Origin: Cryptomeria japonica
Taxonomy: Eukaryota > Streptophyta > Pinopsida > Cupressales > Cupressaceae
Length of the DNA: 60,000 nucleotides
Reading direction: 5' to 3'
Assembly (NCBI RefSeq): GCF_030272615.1
Contig: NC_081405.1
Location: 472,492,008-472,552,007, forward strand
Position 1 is the stretch's first letter. The number at the start of each line of letters is the position of its first letter. The position numbers and the translations under genes were made by a program. The notes below the pieces were generated by a model. It was not told the DNA's origin, ran no database searches, and was given only the letters and a program-made list of their open reading frames with translations. Shown here in pieces: positions 1-11,689 of this stretch.

Positions 1-515
1 GTACGCCAACCGGTGGAGCATAATGAGCATGAGATAATGAGAACCATGCAGTCATCAAGGAATAAGCAAGTGACATATAACAATAATGATCATCATGGGG
101 AAGATTTCAATCGTGCATAATATAATTACCCCCGCACACCATAAATCCCCAGCTAATCTTGCAATAAAAGTAGGTCAGTACGGAGACTGAGAATACATAG
201 AAATGCAATCATAATGTTGCATGCTTAAATACAATCGCCCAATGAGGTACAAGTTCAATCTATTGCAAATGAGTAAGAATAAACAAACATAGAGTGAAAA
301 TAAAGAGAAGAGCATGATAATAAGAAACTCCCATACACCCCAAATTCCAACCATTTAGAAAAGAACAAACCCGAACCGTCCCTATGATTACACATAGTAA
401 TACAGACATAATGAAGTAATGTCCAAGAGTCAGACACCACCACTTTAAAATCCATTCTTGAATGTAATTGCCAGACAAGGCACAAGGCCGTGCTTCTGCA
501 AATAAGTTGAACTAG
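1..515. other. Non-coding flank beside LINE 1
   Basis: No supportable gene. This may be the 3' UTR of the minus-strand LINE that follows, but no poly(T) run (the plus-strand image of a LINE poly-A tail) is visible, so the 3' end of the element is not located. Confidence 0.4.
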
Positions 516-1304
516 TTAAACTGGATGAGGAGGTAAAGAACTAGAGGCCACCTCAACCAAGTCTTGAATATCCTCATCCAATGCTTTATTAGCCAGGAAG
601 TCTACCACCTTATTAGCTTCTCTAAAATAGTGCACCATAGTGAAGGAATTAAACAACTCAAGCTGGTCAAGAATCCTATTCAACCAATACTTTAAATGCC
701 AGGAGTGAGAAGAGCAATTCGTAACCATGAAAAAAACTACCTGAGAATCACCCTCAATAACAACATCCAACAAATGTAATGAAAGAAGCAATTCAAGACT
801 CATGGAAAGAGCATGAAGTTCAACCACATTGTTAGTCCCATAGGCAATACATTGACATTGAGCTTTTATGATATCAGCCCTGTCATCAGAGACCACAATC
901 CCAATGGTAGATTTACTAGGATTACCACGAGAGACTCCATCAAAGTTCAATTTAAATTTTGAAGCCCAAGGTGGAAACCAAACCACTTCTTTTCTATTTA
1001 CTAAAGATCGTGGTTGAGAAATTGCACCACTCAAAGGGAGTGCCTTCAAGGTTGCCCAATTTTTAGTCACCCAATTATCCCAAGGTGTGAAAGTATTATG
1101 CAGTCTAGAACCTTTATAGATGAAAGCCAAGACAGTCTCAAAAATCAACTTCTCTATGCAAAAGAGCACATCATGCAAAGGGGAAGAAATTTTCTTAAAA
1201 ATCCTATTGTTCCTCTGAAGCCAAATTCTCCAAATTAGAATAGAAGGAGCAATTATCCAAAGGCAAGCATAAAATGTAGATGGATATAACATGGGCCAAC
1301 TCAT
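516..1304 (-). pseudogene. LINE 1 RNase H domain (C-terminus of ORF2)
   Basis: An open stretch of 262 codons. The first third is the linker after zf-RVT. The RNase H fold starts near residue 115 with the motif KLNFDG and continues with VVELHAL, EGDSQVV and ANKVVDFLANKAL. These supply the four acidic catalytic positions (D-E-D-D) expected of type 1 RNase H, and all four are present. In this family the domain removes the RNA strand of the hybrid made during target-primed reverse transcription. It is the best preserved part of the element, but it lies in frame with upstream stops and is not expected to be translated. Confidence 0.85.
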
Positions 1305-1309
1305 AAAAT

Positions 1310-2126
1310 GAGATCAAAGGTCCTTACTAAGAGAAGACCTCCAATTTAACTTGTTAAAAAACCAATACCAGAAATGATTAGCAAAGGGACAATGCAGGAA
1401 GAGATGATCCACAGATTCAAGGGACCCACCACACATGACACAAGGAAAAACCACAGTAATACCCAACCTATCTAATCTCATGCCAGTAAGAATTCTATCC
1501 TACACCACCAGCCAAGCAAATGCCCATGCTTTAGGCAAATAGACAGCATGCCAAAATAACTTAAATGACAAATCATCACTTTTAACATCTGAAGACAAAA
1601 AATTATATCCTCCTTTGACCCAATATTCCCCTAATTTAGAATAAGTCCAAATGAGCTCATCATCCTTCTCTGAGAAGAGTAATGAGCATTTCTTAAGCTC
1701 ATCCACAAATGCAATTTTAATATCCTGATCCACCAGAAAATAATCAACTGATTTCCATTTTGCCACAAGTAGGGAACTCGAGGAGTCTACAAAAAAATAA
1801 TCTGCCACAAAAATGCCCCAAGAGGTTTTAAGGATGGACATAAGGGGTGACCAATCCCTAAGACTAGACAATACCAGAAAGCCATTCCAAACTTCATCCC
1901 AAAACCTAGCCTTACAACCATTATGAATAAGCCAGGACAATCCTGGAAAAATGACAGATCTACACTTAGTCATAAAATTCCAGATCACAGACCCCTTGGG
2001 AAGAGAAGAAGCAGTGAAGATAGTCTCCCTAGAATAATTATTTAGGTACTTTGCAGATAAAATGGATGCCCATTTAGAGGTAGGCTTCTTATAAAATTTC
2101 CAAACCAACTTAGCACCAAGAGCCAA
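1310..2126 (-). pseudogene. LINE 1 zf-RVT and RT-connection region
   Basis: The 208-codon open part (1500-2126) starts with an ALGAKLVWKF-type motif, typical of the region after RT in plant LINEs, and runs into WHAVYLPKAWAFAWL. Just downstream (about 1320-1500), after a stop, comes the cysteine-histidine cluster of zf-RVT: CVMCGG followed by DHLFLHC. This reverse-transcriptase zinc-binding domain is family-typical. The frame is interrupted near 1500. Confidence 0.82.
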
Positions 2127-2129
2127 GTT

Positions 2130-3454
2130 CTACTTACCGAGGTCCTTAATCCCAGCACCTCTTTTTTCCCTAGGAGCACAAACCCTATCCCAAGCCAACA
2201 GGGAGATCCTATTCTTCTTGTTAACATTATTATTCCATAAAAAAGACCTAACAATTGATTGAAGAGCAACCACAGATTTTTTCGGAGCCTTTAAAATGGA
2301 TAACAGATAGATAGGAACTGCATTTAAAACAACTCTAATAAGCACAATTTTACCAGGAAAAGTTAACCATTTTTGAGACCAAGAAAGAATCCTAGTTGAG
2401 ATAGCCCCTGAAACTCGTTCCCAAAAATTATGTTTCTCTGAGCCAGTACAAAATGGCAACCCTAAATATTTGCAAGGGATTTGACCCACAAAAAATCCCC
2501 AAAACCGAGACAATCTGGACTGCACCAGAGGGGAGACATTAAGGAAGAAAACTTTTGCTTTGGCCTGATTGACCTTCTATCCAGAGAACAAAGAATAATC
2601 CAAAATGATTTTGTTAATGACTGAGCTTCCCCCATAGTAGCTATGCCAAACAATAAAGTATCATTTGCAAATAAACAATGAGTATGACACGTGGTCATAT
2701 GAGGAATGGAAATCCCCTTCCACAGGCCACTCTCCTTGGCACATGAAATGGCTCTACTAAAGGCTTCAGCCAGAATGATAAACAAAAAGGGCGATAACGG
2801 ATCCCCTTGCCTAAGGCCCCTAGATGAGGCAAAAAAACCACATGGAGAACCGTTCAAAATTATTGAAAACCTAGCCGTACTAATACAAGCCTGAACCCAT
2901 TTGACCCATTTGACCCCAAACCCAAATTTTGTGAGCATAGACAATAATGCCTGCCAATTTACCCTATCGTAGGCCTTCATCATATCCAATTTGAGAATCA
3001 TAGCCAGAATAGATAACTGAGAGATGGAATGAAGAATCTCATGGGCCACAATAGCCCCTTCTGCCATTTCCCTACCAGGGACAAAGCCCCCCTCCTCACC
3101 CGAGATGATTTTAGGAATGAGATTTGCAAGTCTTAATGAAATAGCCTTAGTAATAATTTTAAATAAGGTGTTACATAACACAATTGGGCAAAAGTCCACA
3201 AAGGACTTAGGATGCTCACATTTTGGAATAAGAGCAATTAAAGCTGAGTTAAGTTCTCTTAACATAGTCCTATTACATCTAGCTTCTTCTAAAACCAAAC
3301 AAAGATCCTCCCCAAGAAAAGACCAACATTTTTGAAAGAAGAGAGCGGTAAAACCATCAAGACTAGGAGCCTTCACTGGTGACATTGAGAAGACAACATC
3401 TTTGACTTCTTGAACGGAGAAAGGAGCCATGAGCATTGCATTATCTTCATCCAT
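2130..3454 (-). pseudogene. LINE 1 reverse transcriptase, catalytic Asp replaced
   Basis: RT of the plant LINE type. Visible motifs in order: SPVKAPSLDGF, ALIALIPK, EEGGFVPGR, KLDMMKAYDRVNW, GLRQGDPLSPFLF and a catalytic box reading FAND instead of the usual F/YADD. The Asn codon is at 2663-2665, so the first aspartate of the pair is lost and polymerase activity is not expected. A frameshift near 2500 separates the catalytic core from the thumb part (2130-2525), which contains CKYLGLPF and the closing ISLLAWD motif. Confidence 0.9.
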
Positions 3455-3817
3455 TATAAGCTTAGGAATGGAAGAGGCAAAATTATCACTAAAAATAGAT
3501 AACTCTTCTAAAAGAATAGACTTAAAAAACCAAACACCCTCATTAACAATATCCGACTCTTCATTTAAAACAACCCCATTAGAGTTCTAGATAGAAGAGA
3601 TCCTGCAACATTTGTGTTTCAACTTGGTTGAGGCATGAAAGAATTTGGTATTTCGATCCCCATCACTCAACCATTAATCTCTAGATTTTTGTCGCCAGTA
3701 GATTTCTTCTCTAGAAAGGATTTCTTCTAATTGAGAATTCAAAGACTTATGCTTCTGAAAAGTAGCAGAATCCATGCCACAATTCATAACCCTATTGTTA
3801 AGAGCTTCAAGCTCTTC

Positions 3818-4742
3818 CTAAATCTTAGCCTTCTCAGAGAAAATGTTTTTGAAATGCAAAACATTCCATTTCTTGATTTCTAGTTTAAGATAAGAAAGCT
3901 TTTTAGCAAACTGAAACATCCTAGAACCATGAACATACGGATCTGCACCACCAAGATTGTAAAAGCAATGAAAAGGAAGGATCATGAAACCACATTGGTT
4001 CAAACTTAAAAGAATAACGACCAGGGGCTTTGTCATCAAAGATGGATAATAGAACCGAAAAATAATCCGAGCCAACATAAGGCAAGATTGAAGCAACCAC
4101 ATCCACATTAGAGGAAATCCAATTGTCTGACACCAGAAAATGATCCAGTCTCTCAGCAATCTGTGAGAAATCCTTCCTCCTATTTCTCTAGGTAAACGAC
4201 CCATTCAAAGTTTTACAATCCACCAGGTCATTATTTAAAATGAAAGCAAAAAAATCTTCCAAGATGCGCTTATTAGGAAGAATTCCCCCACACTTCTCAT
4301 CATCAGAGGAGATAGCATTAAAATATCCTCCAAAAACCACAAGCTGACCATGGAGAGGGGACAGTGCGAGGGATAAGGAATCCCAAAGAGCTTTCTTACC
4401 CCTGATTGACAGTGGGCCATAAACATTAAACAACTAGAGTTTAATATTCAAAACATGACTTCTAACCAAAGCCAACATCCAATAGGGAGCAGAAGCAACC
4501 AATTTCAAATCAATAGTCATATCCTTCCAAAGGAAGGTCAAACCCCCAGAAGCCCCCATTGAGGGGGATACACAATAGTTCCAAGGCTTCCATTTGGAAA
4601 ACAACAAATCAGCACCTTGGCAATTTAACTTGGATTCTTGCAATAGTAACACATCACACCTCATTAAATCCAATTGAGATTTAATGAGGCATCTTTTGTT
4701 AGGGGCATTTAAGCCCCTAACATTTCAAGATACAAACTTCAT
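3818..4742 (-). pseudogene. LINE 1 endonuclease (start of ORF2), broken
   Basis: Exonuclease-endonuclease-phosphatase fold. The start at 4742 gives MKFVS-stop-NVRGLN; the family motif is SWNVRGLN, so a Trp codon has become TGA. Further motifs are LLLQESKL (with the metal-binding Glu), FNVYGP, FGGYFNAI and RLDHFLVS. In the family the third reads GDFN, so the catalytic Asp is Tyr here. The expected SDH near the end reads SDY. Both changes should abolish target nicking. Further stops and a frameshift follow. Confidence 0.85.
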
Positions 4743-4862
4743 TGTCCTCGAGGGGAGGCAATCTCTCCCCTCTTCTCAATTGCTAGATTAACATTCTCCA
4801 GCTTAGACTTTAGGCAACACTTAGAAGCCACGGACCGAGTAAAAGGTGGGCTAATTTTTTAT

Positions 4863-6480
4863 TTATTTTTTACTAGACCCAAACTTTGGACTCACGAGAG
4901 TAGACTGAATGCCAGCATCAATTTCTAATTGTGTGTAAAAAGTCTTCAGTTTCCTACCCCTCTTCGCAGGAGATGGAGAAGGTAAAGCCGGGGATAATAG
5001 AAACTGGAGTAGAGGTTTATTAATCCTAGGATCCAAACCTACATTCCCAACTCCCTCCTCAGATAAGCCCAAAGCCACATCACCATCTTGAATTTTATCA
5101 GACAAAATATCAAAAGGATTGCCAGTTGGAGGGATAACCAGAGAGGAGTTTAATTTTACCAAATCTTGATCAATTGCATCAACTATTTTCTCCATAGCAT
5201 CTGAATTTAATGTAATGTTGTGATCAAATACCACTTTCTGAACTTTAGAAATTAATTCATCATCAAGAAGGAAAGATTCCATACAATTAGCCATCGGACC
5301 CACTTCTATCAGAGAATTGATGAGCGGGCCATCCTTCATAGATGAAGGAAAACCTAGCATAATTGCACCTTCCCCATCCTTCTGTAAAACTGAAGGGTTA
5401 TCGCCATCATCGTGCAGAGGAGGGGGAGTAGGTCGACAAACCTCATCAACTTTAGAAGTGAGAGGAATAGATTTAGATTTTGAAACACCTGGCTGCTAGA
5501 CATTATCTGCAAAAGATATACCCTGAAGAGAAACAAACAGACTGACATCCATGATTACCGAAGCCTTAGAAAACCACTCAGAATCGTAGATAATACTCTG
5601 ACACCAAATACCATCAATAGACTTCAAATTACAATTAGAAGGAATCACAACAGATGAAGAAATCAAAACACAAATTTTCACCAAAAAAACCCCATCCTCG
5701 AAAACTGAATGTGAATGTATGAATTTCCCAAATGAATCCCCAATTTTTTGCAAAATATCTAAATTCAAAAATTCATAGGGGAGGCCAGGTAACGAAAACC
5801 AAGTGGGTTTATTTTTAACAATATCTTGTGATGTAGAAAAGAAAGGTTTCCAATCTTCTACAAAAATTAAATTACGCCCTACCCACAAATATAATTTTTA
5901 TAGAGCCTTCTGTTTAGCCTCCATAGAATAAAAAATGACAAGGAAAGTGTTTGCAGAGAGAACCTGAAAGTATAGCATGCCAAACCAGAGAGAATGAATT
6001 TCATGATGGAGCTGAGAAAGAAAAACATTATCTCCCCAAACCTAACTAATAACCGCCAAGGAATGCAAATCCCTCGCTTTCTTATCCAAAGGGGCATCAG
6101 CTACAGAAATACACTGAATTGGAGACCAAACCTTCTTTGGTGATACAGGTTTAGTCCCCTTAGTAGGGGCAACAAAATTTGGCCGAGCCACGTGAGCAGG
6201 GTTTCTCTGAGGGCTATGGTTTAGCCGAGGATTTTTCCCAGACCCTCCAATCCCACGACACAACATGCCTCAGAAAATTCTGCCATGGCCCAAAGAAATC
6301 CTTAAAATATGAAGATCGCAGACCACCTAGATGCCCCTGACGCCAGTCTAAATGAGCCTTTGATAACACATCCACCCAAATTCCATGTCGAAATACCTAC
6401 TGTGGGACATGGCCAGAATGATTCCTGAAAGGATCATGTGGCGGCAGAGGGTCATGGAGAGCCTCCTCACCCCAGCGCCG
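4863..6480 (-). pseudogene. LINE 1 ORF1, DUF4283-like nucleic-acid binding protein
   Basis: Open blocks in one frame (6042-6266, 5496-5888, 4863-5360), separated by stops. The middle block holds WFSLPGLPYEFLNLDILQKI and GDSFGKFI, the signature of the DUF4283 domain found in ORF1 of plant LINEs. The C-terminal block is acidic and low-complexity and ends with a basic KRGRKLK stretch. No CCHC zinc knuckle could be picked out. Its presumed role is binding LINE RNA in the particle. The start is uncertain: the frame can be followed to about 6480. Confidence 0.7.
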
Positions 6481-7639
6481 CTTACCCTCAAAAACCCTAA
6501 AATGCAAAAAAATGTGAATTTTCACCCACCTTGTCGAATTTCCACCGAATTTAAGAGTTTATTAATATTTAAATTTAGATTTACATTGATATTAAAAGTC
6601 TAAGATAGTAACAATCACATAAACCCTAACTACCTTTCTAACATAGATCAACATAATGTTTTCTTTCATAGACTGTCATCCGACACACAAAACCCCTATA
6701 CAAATTATACATGACATATACTATACAACCATAACTGTATTCAACTTCTTATACAAGATTTGCAACTATCAACAAAATAAAAACATTTAAGAAAAACCAG
6801 TCTTTCAAGAACCACAAAAACTACAAAAAATCTATTCTTCAAATAAACCTATTTTTTGTTTTCCTTGAGGGATCCATTGACCCAGTAGTCTTCAAAATTG
6901 AGCTTTGTTCAAACTTCACCTTTACGCTCCTTTATTGCACCATCATCCTCATTCTCTTGTTCTGCACAAGCTTCCCCTTCTACTCTTTCATTGCACCAAC
7001 ATTCTCAAGGTCTAGGCTCTTCTCATAGAGGTAGTCTTTCAGAGCCTCCCATCCAATGTAATGTTTCTCTTTCCTTTTGTCCACATTACTCACCAAACTC
7101 TGTCGAATGAAAATTTGGATCTATGAGTGTTGGTTGCCAACTTTCAACCAATCTCCCTTTGCAACTAAAAGGCCTTCACCTAGACATGCCCATTCTAGAA
7201 TTGGCCTTAACCCATATGTCCAATCTTCTTCCACACACTCCTTGATGACCCATTGGACATCATCCTTACTTCCCAACTCTATCCCCCACCAACATTGAGA
7301 TAATATCAATATTTGTTCAACATCTATGCCCCATTCTCATGAATTATTCCCCAAACAGTACGTCCAAAATATGTACAAACAACGGTTCATCAAATTTAAA
7401 TACTATGGAGTTTCTTCTCTAAAATCTAACCCAAGAAAACTAGTCATTGCTTGGGAGTAACCAGGGTGAATTTTGCTTCCATCCTACCTCACTTCACCAG
7501 TAGCATACTACAAGCCACCCTATGCCACCAACAAATGGTCTTGCATTAAATAAAGCCTTGATGCTTATTTTAAAATGAACTCTCATCCCATCGCATTAAG
7601 CACTCACACCTTCCCATGATTATTTCCGCATTCGGTGGC
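6481..7639. other. Gap between LINE copies, no recognised gene
   Basis: AT-rich sequence. Only short ORFs of 60-75 codons are present on both strands and none has a recognisable motif. A weak minus-strand reading between 6900 and 7310 has no assignable domain. Confidence 0.4.
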
Positions 7640-7649
7640 ATACTGACTA

Positions 7650-8063
7650 TCATATTGACAATCTATCCGCCACCTTGTTTTCATTTCTCAACACATGGAA
7701 AATTTTGAATTCCTTAAAAGAAAATAAAAGATTTCTAATAATTTTGACAAGTTTATTTAAAATCCAAGGAGGACATTCACCCCTAATTATAGCATTAATA
7801 ATATTTTGAGAATTGCCTTCTAAATGCAAATTTGCCATCGACATTTTCTTGGCCATCCTGATTGCTACTAGTGCTACTTGGATTTTAGCTTCATTCTTCA
7901 TGCCCTCCTTCAAACTTTTAGCACAAAAGGCTAGAATATTGCCAACAAAGTCTCTTTCCACAAAGCCTTCTCCTAAGGGTCCCAAGTTTCCTTTTGAGGC
8001 CCTGTCAAAGTTAACTTTCACCCAACCTATTTTAGGATTTAGGCATTCATCACCAGACTTCAC
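7650..8063 (-). pseudogene. LINE 2 RNase H domain
   Basis: 137 open codons. IGWVKVNFDRASKGN matches the start of plant LINE RNase H (usually NFDGA...GNPG). NEAKIQVAL stands in the place of the Glu motif, LHLEGNSQNII in the place of the usual E-G-D-S motif (here EGN, so the Asp is changed), and RNENKVADRLS gives the final catalytic Asp. Loss of the third acidic residue suggests an inactive domain. Confidence 0.75.
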
Positions 8064-8432
8064 CTTGGGATCTAGATTATCTTGGATAGGGCTACTAATA
8101 GGTAAAAGTTTGATATAAGGCCACTTGTCTTGGATAAATTTTTCCTCCTAGCAAAAGGGAATTTTAATTGGATTGATTTGTGATGTAGCTATACTGACCA
8201 ACTCTAAAATGGTTGTTTTAATTCTCTTGAAAATACTTAATATTGATTCCATTTTCTCCTGAAAGATTCTTCTATTTCTTTCTTTCTATATTTCCTAAAT
8301 TATCATAGATATATAAACTTGTTAGATATTATAAAAAGTTGATTTTAGAGGAATTCTTACCCAGCTTTGAAAAAATCTTTTCAAAGAGCTCAAAAATAGT
8401 GTTTTCCATCCCAAATTTTTAGTTACAAACCG

Positions 8433-9330
8433 CTAGTAGTCATTGGAAAACTTACAATTCAATAAAATATGGTCTAGCGTCTCTCCATTCCTATTACATA
8501 AGACACACCTAAATGGGCCTTGAAAGCCTAGTATTTGCAATTGTTCGCTAGTAAGAATTCGACCCCTCAAATCCAACCAAGAAAATGACCCTGCTTTAGG
8601 TAAATAGTACTTGCTCCAACACAAATTGGTAGGCCATTGATCATTAACTATGCTCAAATATAAAATATGGTACTCAATTTTGATTGAATATTTCCCTTGT
8701 TATAAACCACACCAAAAGATCTCATCTGAGCTCCTTGAGAGGAATATTTTCCTTTATGTGAAGATTGCTTGTAGCAACTCAACATTCTCCCTGTCCAAAT
8801 TTAAGTCTTCTAATGATTTCTATTTCCACTCAATGATCCCATCCACCACTTCACTCTGCATAAAATCTACTACCTTGGTAACCATCTATCCTTAGTAATA
8901 TGGACTATCCTTGAATCTATCATTCTCTCCTAGAACTTGAAGACCTTCCCAAGAATCCTCCAAAAACATTGTTGAATTACCATGTCCCAAGTTCCATAAA
9001 ATATGATTTGTAATAAAACGACAACAGGATATTAAAAAATTCCAAATAGTAGAGCCTCTAGGAGGATTTTTAAGGGTCAAAATTCTTTCTTTGCAATGAT
9101 TATCAAGATATTTAACTTGCAAGAGTTTTGCCCATTTTTGTTTTGGATTACTATACATACTCTAAACTAACTTTTCCCCCATAGCCTCATTCATTATTTT
9201 CCAACATCTGAGACCTACCCCAGCAACACATTTAGGTTGGTATATTTTATCCCAAGCCAAAAATGAAATTTTATCCTAATCCCTATTACCATTCCAAAAA
9301 TGAATTGAATCTTTTTTTAATTACCTTGAG
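8433..9330 (-). pseudogene. LINE 2 RT tail and zf-RVT domain
   Basis: From about 9330 downward the minus strand reads the end of a LINE RT and its linker: a FLAWDKI-like motif, MNEAMGEKLV, then KQKWAKLLQVKYL and GSTIWNFL, as in plant LINE ORF2. The block at 8433-8657 is zf-RVT, with FRCVLCNRNGETLDHILLNC giving the C-x2-C and H-x4-C ligands. Stops and frame changes separate the two blocks. Confidence 0.8.
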
Positions 9331-9340
9331 AAATTTCATT

Positions 9341-10334
9341 GGTATTTTGAGAAATGTCATGGAATAGATTAGTATTTCCAAATAACTATCTTCAACATGA
9401 GAATACAACCAACTGATGTGTTGGTTCCCAAATTGAAATATATTGCAAAAACCTTAGAATGTGCCAAGTTCTATGTTTAGGTTGTGCAATTGACTTGACC
9501 AACAAACAAGAATCTTCAAAGGAAGATATCTTCTAATATTCAGGCTCTACAAAACCCTAGTAGGTATACCTTAAATATAGCATATTTATAACCTTATTTA
9601 AATCCATGTTTCAAATCCACTCCAGTATGGGACTTATACTCAAAGTGAATGCTTAATGCCTTATTACTCCTACTCCTATTTATTTGTCTAAAATAAAGAA
9701 AATTAAATCTCCAATAAAATTATTTTACATTATTATGATCAGTGCCTCCTTCAGGGCTACATAGGCACATATATCCAATTTCAGACTATAATTCAAGTTA
9801 TTTGGCATTTAGATGTGTTTACACTTTGTATAAACATGCAATAATGTAATATTATTTGGTTCTTCTTGTTAATCCAACAGCTCCCTTCAAAATTGTTGTA
9901 ATTCAATCAAATGGAATTTAATTATGCCTTACAGAAACCAATCGACTAAATTACACAAAACTAGAAAAAGTTGCTTCGATAAATCAAAAGTATCCTTGAT
10001 ATTCTGAGTCAAACAAATAAGAAAGAAAATAAATTGGAGACAACCACACAATATTTTATCTTCCACAATCAACAAATAACTAAGCACATAAAATCTGGAT
10101 TCTTCTATTATATTCGACCACTGTAAGGAAGTACAAACTTTTTAGTATTCTCTCTTATTTTCTATATTCTATATTTTCTATCCTTTTTATCGGTCTTGGT
10201 TTCTCCATTATATAACAAAATTGGGAGAAGAAACAAGCTTCAAACCATTACATTGCAACCTTTCATAACTAATTGTATAAAAGCATAATTAAAGAGACTA
10301 AATTAAAACACTTAATTTTTTTATAACAAAGTTT
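9341..10334. other. AT-rich intergenic stretch
   Basis: No ORF with recognisable similarity, no LTR ends and no clear repeat seen on either strand. Confidence 0.45.
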
Positions 10335-10757
10335 AGAAGCATGTATGAACTAGAACATGGTAATAAAACATGAGGATATCCAGTGGATGCAAAGACACCT
10401 ATTATCATAATAGTACAAGTAGCAACCCATGACCCTTGGGTCTGGCAAGGTTCTACTTTTAGTTGGGTAGCCTCCACATCCACTAGTTGGCTTTCTATGC
10501 TTCTAATCTCATGCGACCTTCAGATATGTTGCCTCCCACTAGTATTGAGAAGCATGTATGAAGTAGAACATGATAATAAAACATGAGGATATCCAGTCGA
10601 TGCAAGGAAGTCTATTATCTTAATAGTACGAGTAGCAACCCATGACCCTTAGGTCTGGAAAGGTTCTACATTAAGTTCAACAACCTCCACATCCACCGGC
10701 TAGCTTTCTGTGCTCCTAATCTCATGCAACCTTCAGATATGATGCTTCCCACTAGTA
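10335..10757. repeat. 213-bp tandem duplication (two units)
   Basis: Unit 1 is 10335-10547 and unit 2 is 10548-10757. Both start with AGAAGCATGTATGAA, pass through CATGAGGATATCCAGT and GCAACCCATGACCC, and end with CCCACTAGTAT. By eye the units are about 88-90 percent alike, with both substitutions and small differences. The start-to-start distance is 213 bp. Confidence 0.9.
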
Positions 10758-10812
10758 TACCTCATAGTCGCTCAACCATTTGTAATTCTGGATGAGAGGC
10801 ATGTTCATTAGG

Positions 10813-11157
10813 TTATCTTTGCTTCCTAAATGTTTTGTGCAATCTATTGTTATCAATTTCAAATTGCTCAAAGTCAACCTTGGTTAAGGCTTTCTTATTC
10901 AACATGAAACAATCGATGATAGCCAATTTTATGACTACCAGCAATGGATTGCCACTAGGCATCTTGATGGTTCTAGTTACAGGGTGGTAGTTCTCTACCA
11001 AGAGTTGAATTAACTTGACATCTATGAAGACATTAGGCACTACTAACTTTGCAATGTCAAGGGTCCAGGGGTTTGACACAGGGACTTTTCCATCTCTATT
11101 TTTATAGAAATACCAAATAAATCTCTCCCTAAGATGGGGATTATGGCGTGCCTTCAA
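10813..11157 (-). CDS. Unrecognised ORF fragment downstream of Gypsy A
   Basis: 114 codons on the minus strand. The same frame can be followed upstream through at least one stop to about 11230. The composition looks like a real protein (ERFIWYFYKNRDG, NPWTLDIAKLVVP, PSGNPLLVVIKLAIIDCFML), but I do not recognise a family. It lies on the same strand as Gypsy A and beyond the integrase of A, where plant Gypsy elements sometimes carry an extra ORF; it could equally belong to another element. No signal peptide or zinc motif is seen. Confidence 0.4.
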   Translation of the reverse strand: MKARHNPHLRERFIWYFYKNRDGKVPVSNPWTLDIAKLVVPNVFIDVKLIQLLVENYHPVTRTIKMPSGNPLLVVIKLAIIDCFMLNKKALTKVDFEQFEIDNNRLHKTFRKQR

Positions 11158-11689
11158 CCCTCCAATTTATCTTTGAATACATTTTTGGCTCATGTGTCTA
11201 TTGAGCTGGGTAATGCACCCAATAAACATTTCTGCATAGGCCTCTTGGTAGGGTTTTGTGTCCTAGGTTTTTTCTCAGAGCCTTCTTCCCTTTTTGAACT
11301 TCCACTCTCCCTAAGTTATTCCTTCTTTCTAGGAATTTTATCTTATGCTTTTTTATTGAAATTTCAAATGGCTTCTGTAAATTTTACAGCTGGGAAAGTA
11401 ATTGAGTACTTACTTGTAGCTATCGTAGACAATTTTGGCTTGTTCCTCTTTGTCTCATAGCTCACCCCATGTAATTATTTAGCTTGGGATGAAAAATTTG
11501 GGCAAAACTATCGACGATTAATGGTGACTCTTGAGTTCTTTTTTGTATTTAATTTGTGCGTACCATTAACAACTCTTCCACCCTTTTCAAAATTTTGATT
11601 TATGACAATGCTGATGTCACCTTCAACTTGCCTCTACTCACTATTTTTTGCAATATCACAAATCTTTATAATCAATCTTGTTTTATTGT

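Larger units (their letters stand above)
516..6480 (-). mobile_element. LINE 1: plant L1-type non-LTR retrotransposon, degenerate
   Basis: Read on the minus strand, the order is ORF1 (DUF4283-like), then ORF2 with apurinic-type endonuclease, reverse transcriptase, zf-RVT and a C-terminal RNase H. This is the usual order of plant L1 elements that carry RNase H. It holds several frameshifts and stops. The 5' end is placed near 6480 because the ORF1 frame can be followed, with stops, to about there, in a locally GC-richer stretch. No target-site duplication was identified. Confidence 0.88.
7640..9340 (-). mobile_element. LINE 2: 5'-truncated LINE remnant
   Basis: Only the 3' half of a LINE ORF2 is present on the minus strand: the end of RT with its connection region (about 8890-9330), zf-RVT (8433-8657) and RNase H (7650-8063). 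Endonuclease, the RT catalytic core and ORF1 are missing. This is the normal result of incomplete target-primed reverse transcription. It is a different family from LINE 1 judging by the RNase H and zf-RVT sequences. Confidence 0.82.

Noticed and set aside
6385-7298. Short plus-strand ORFs opposite the start of LINE 1 and in the following gap
   Set aside because: Below 75 codons, no motif, partly complementary to LINE 1 ORF1 sequence.
11134-11460. 108-codon plus-strand ORF rich in hydrophobic residues, like a membrane protein
   Set aside because: It overlaps the minus-strand ORF at 10813-11157 and its upstream frame. It reads as the complement of a Lys/Glu-rich minus-strand sequence, with no membrane-protein family recognised.
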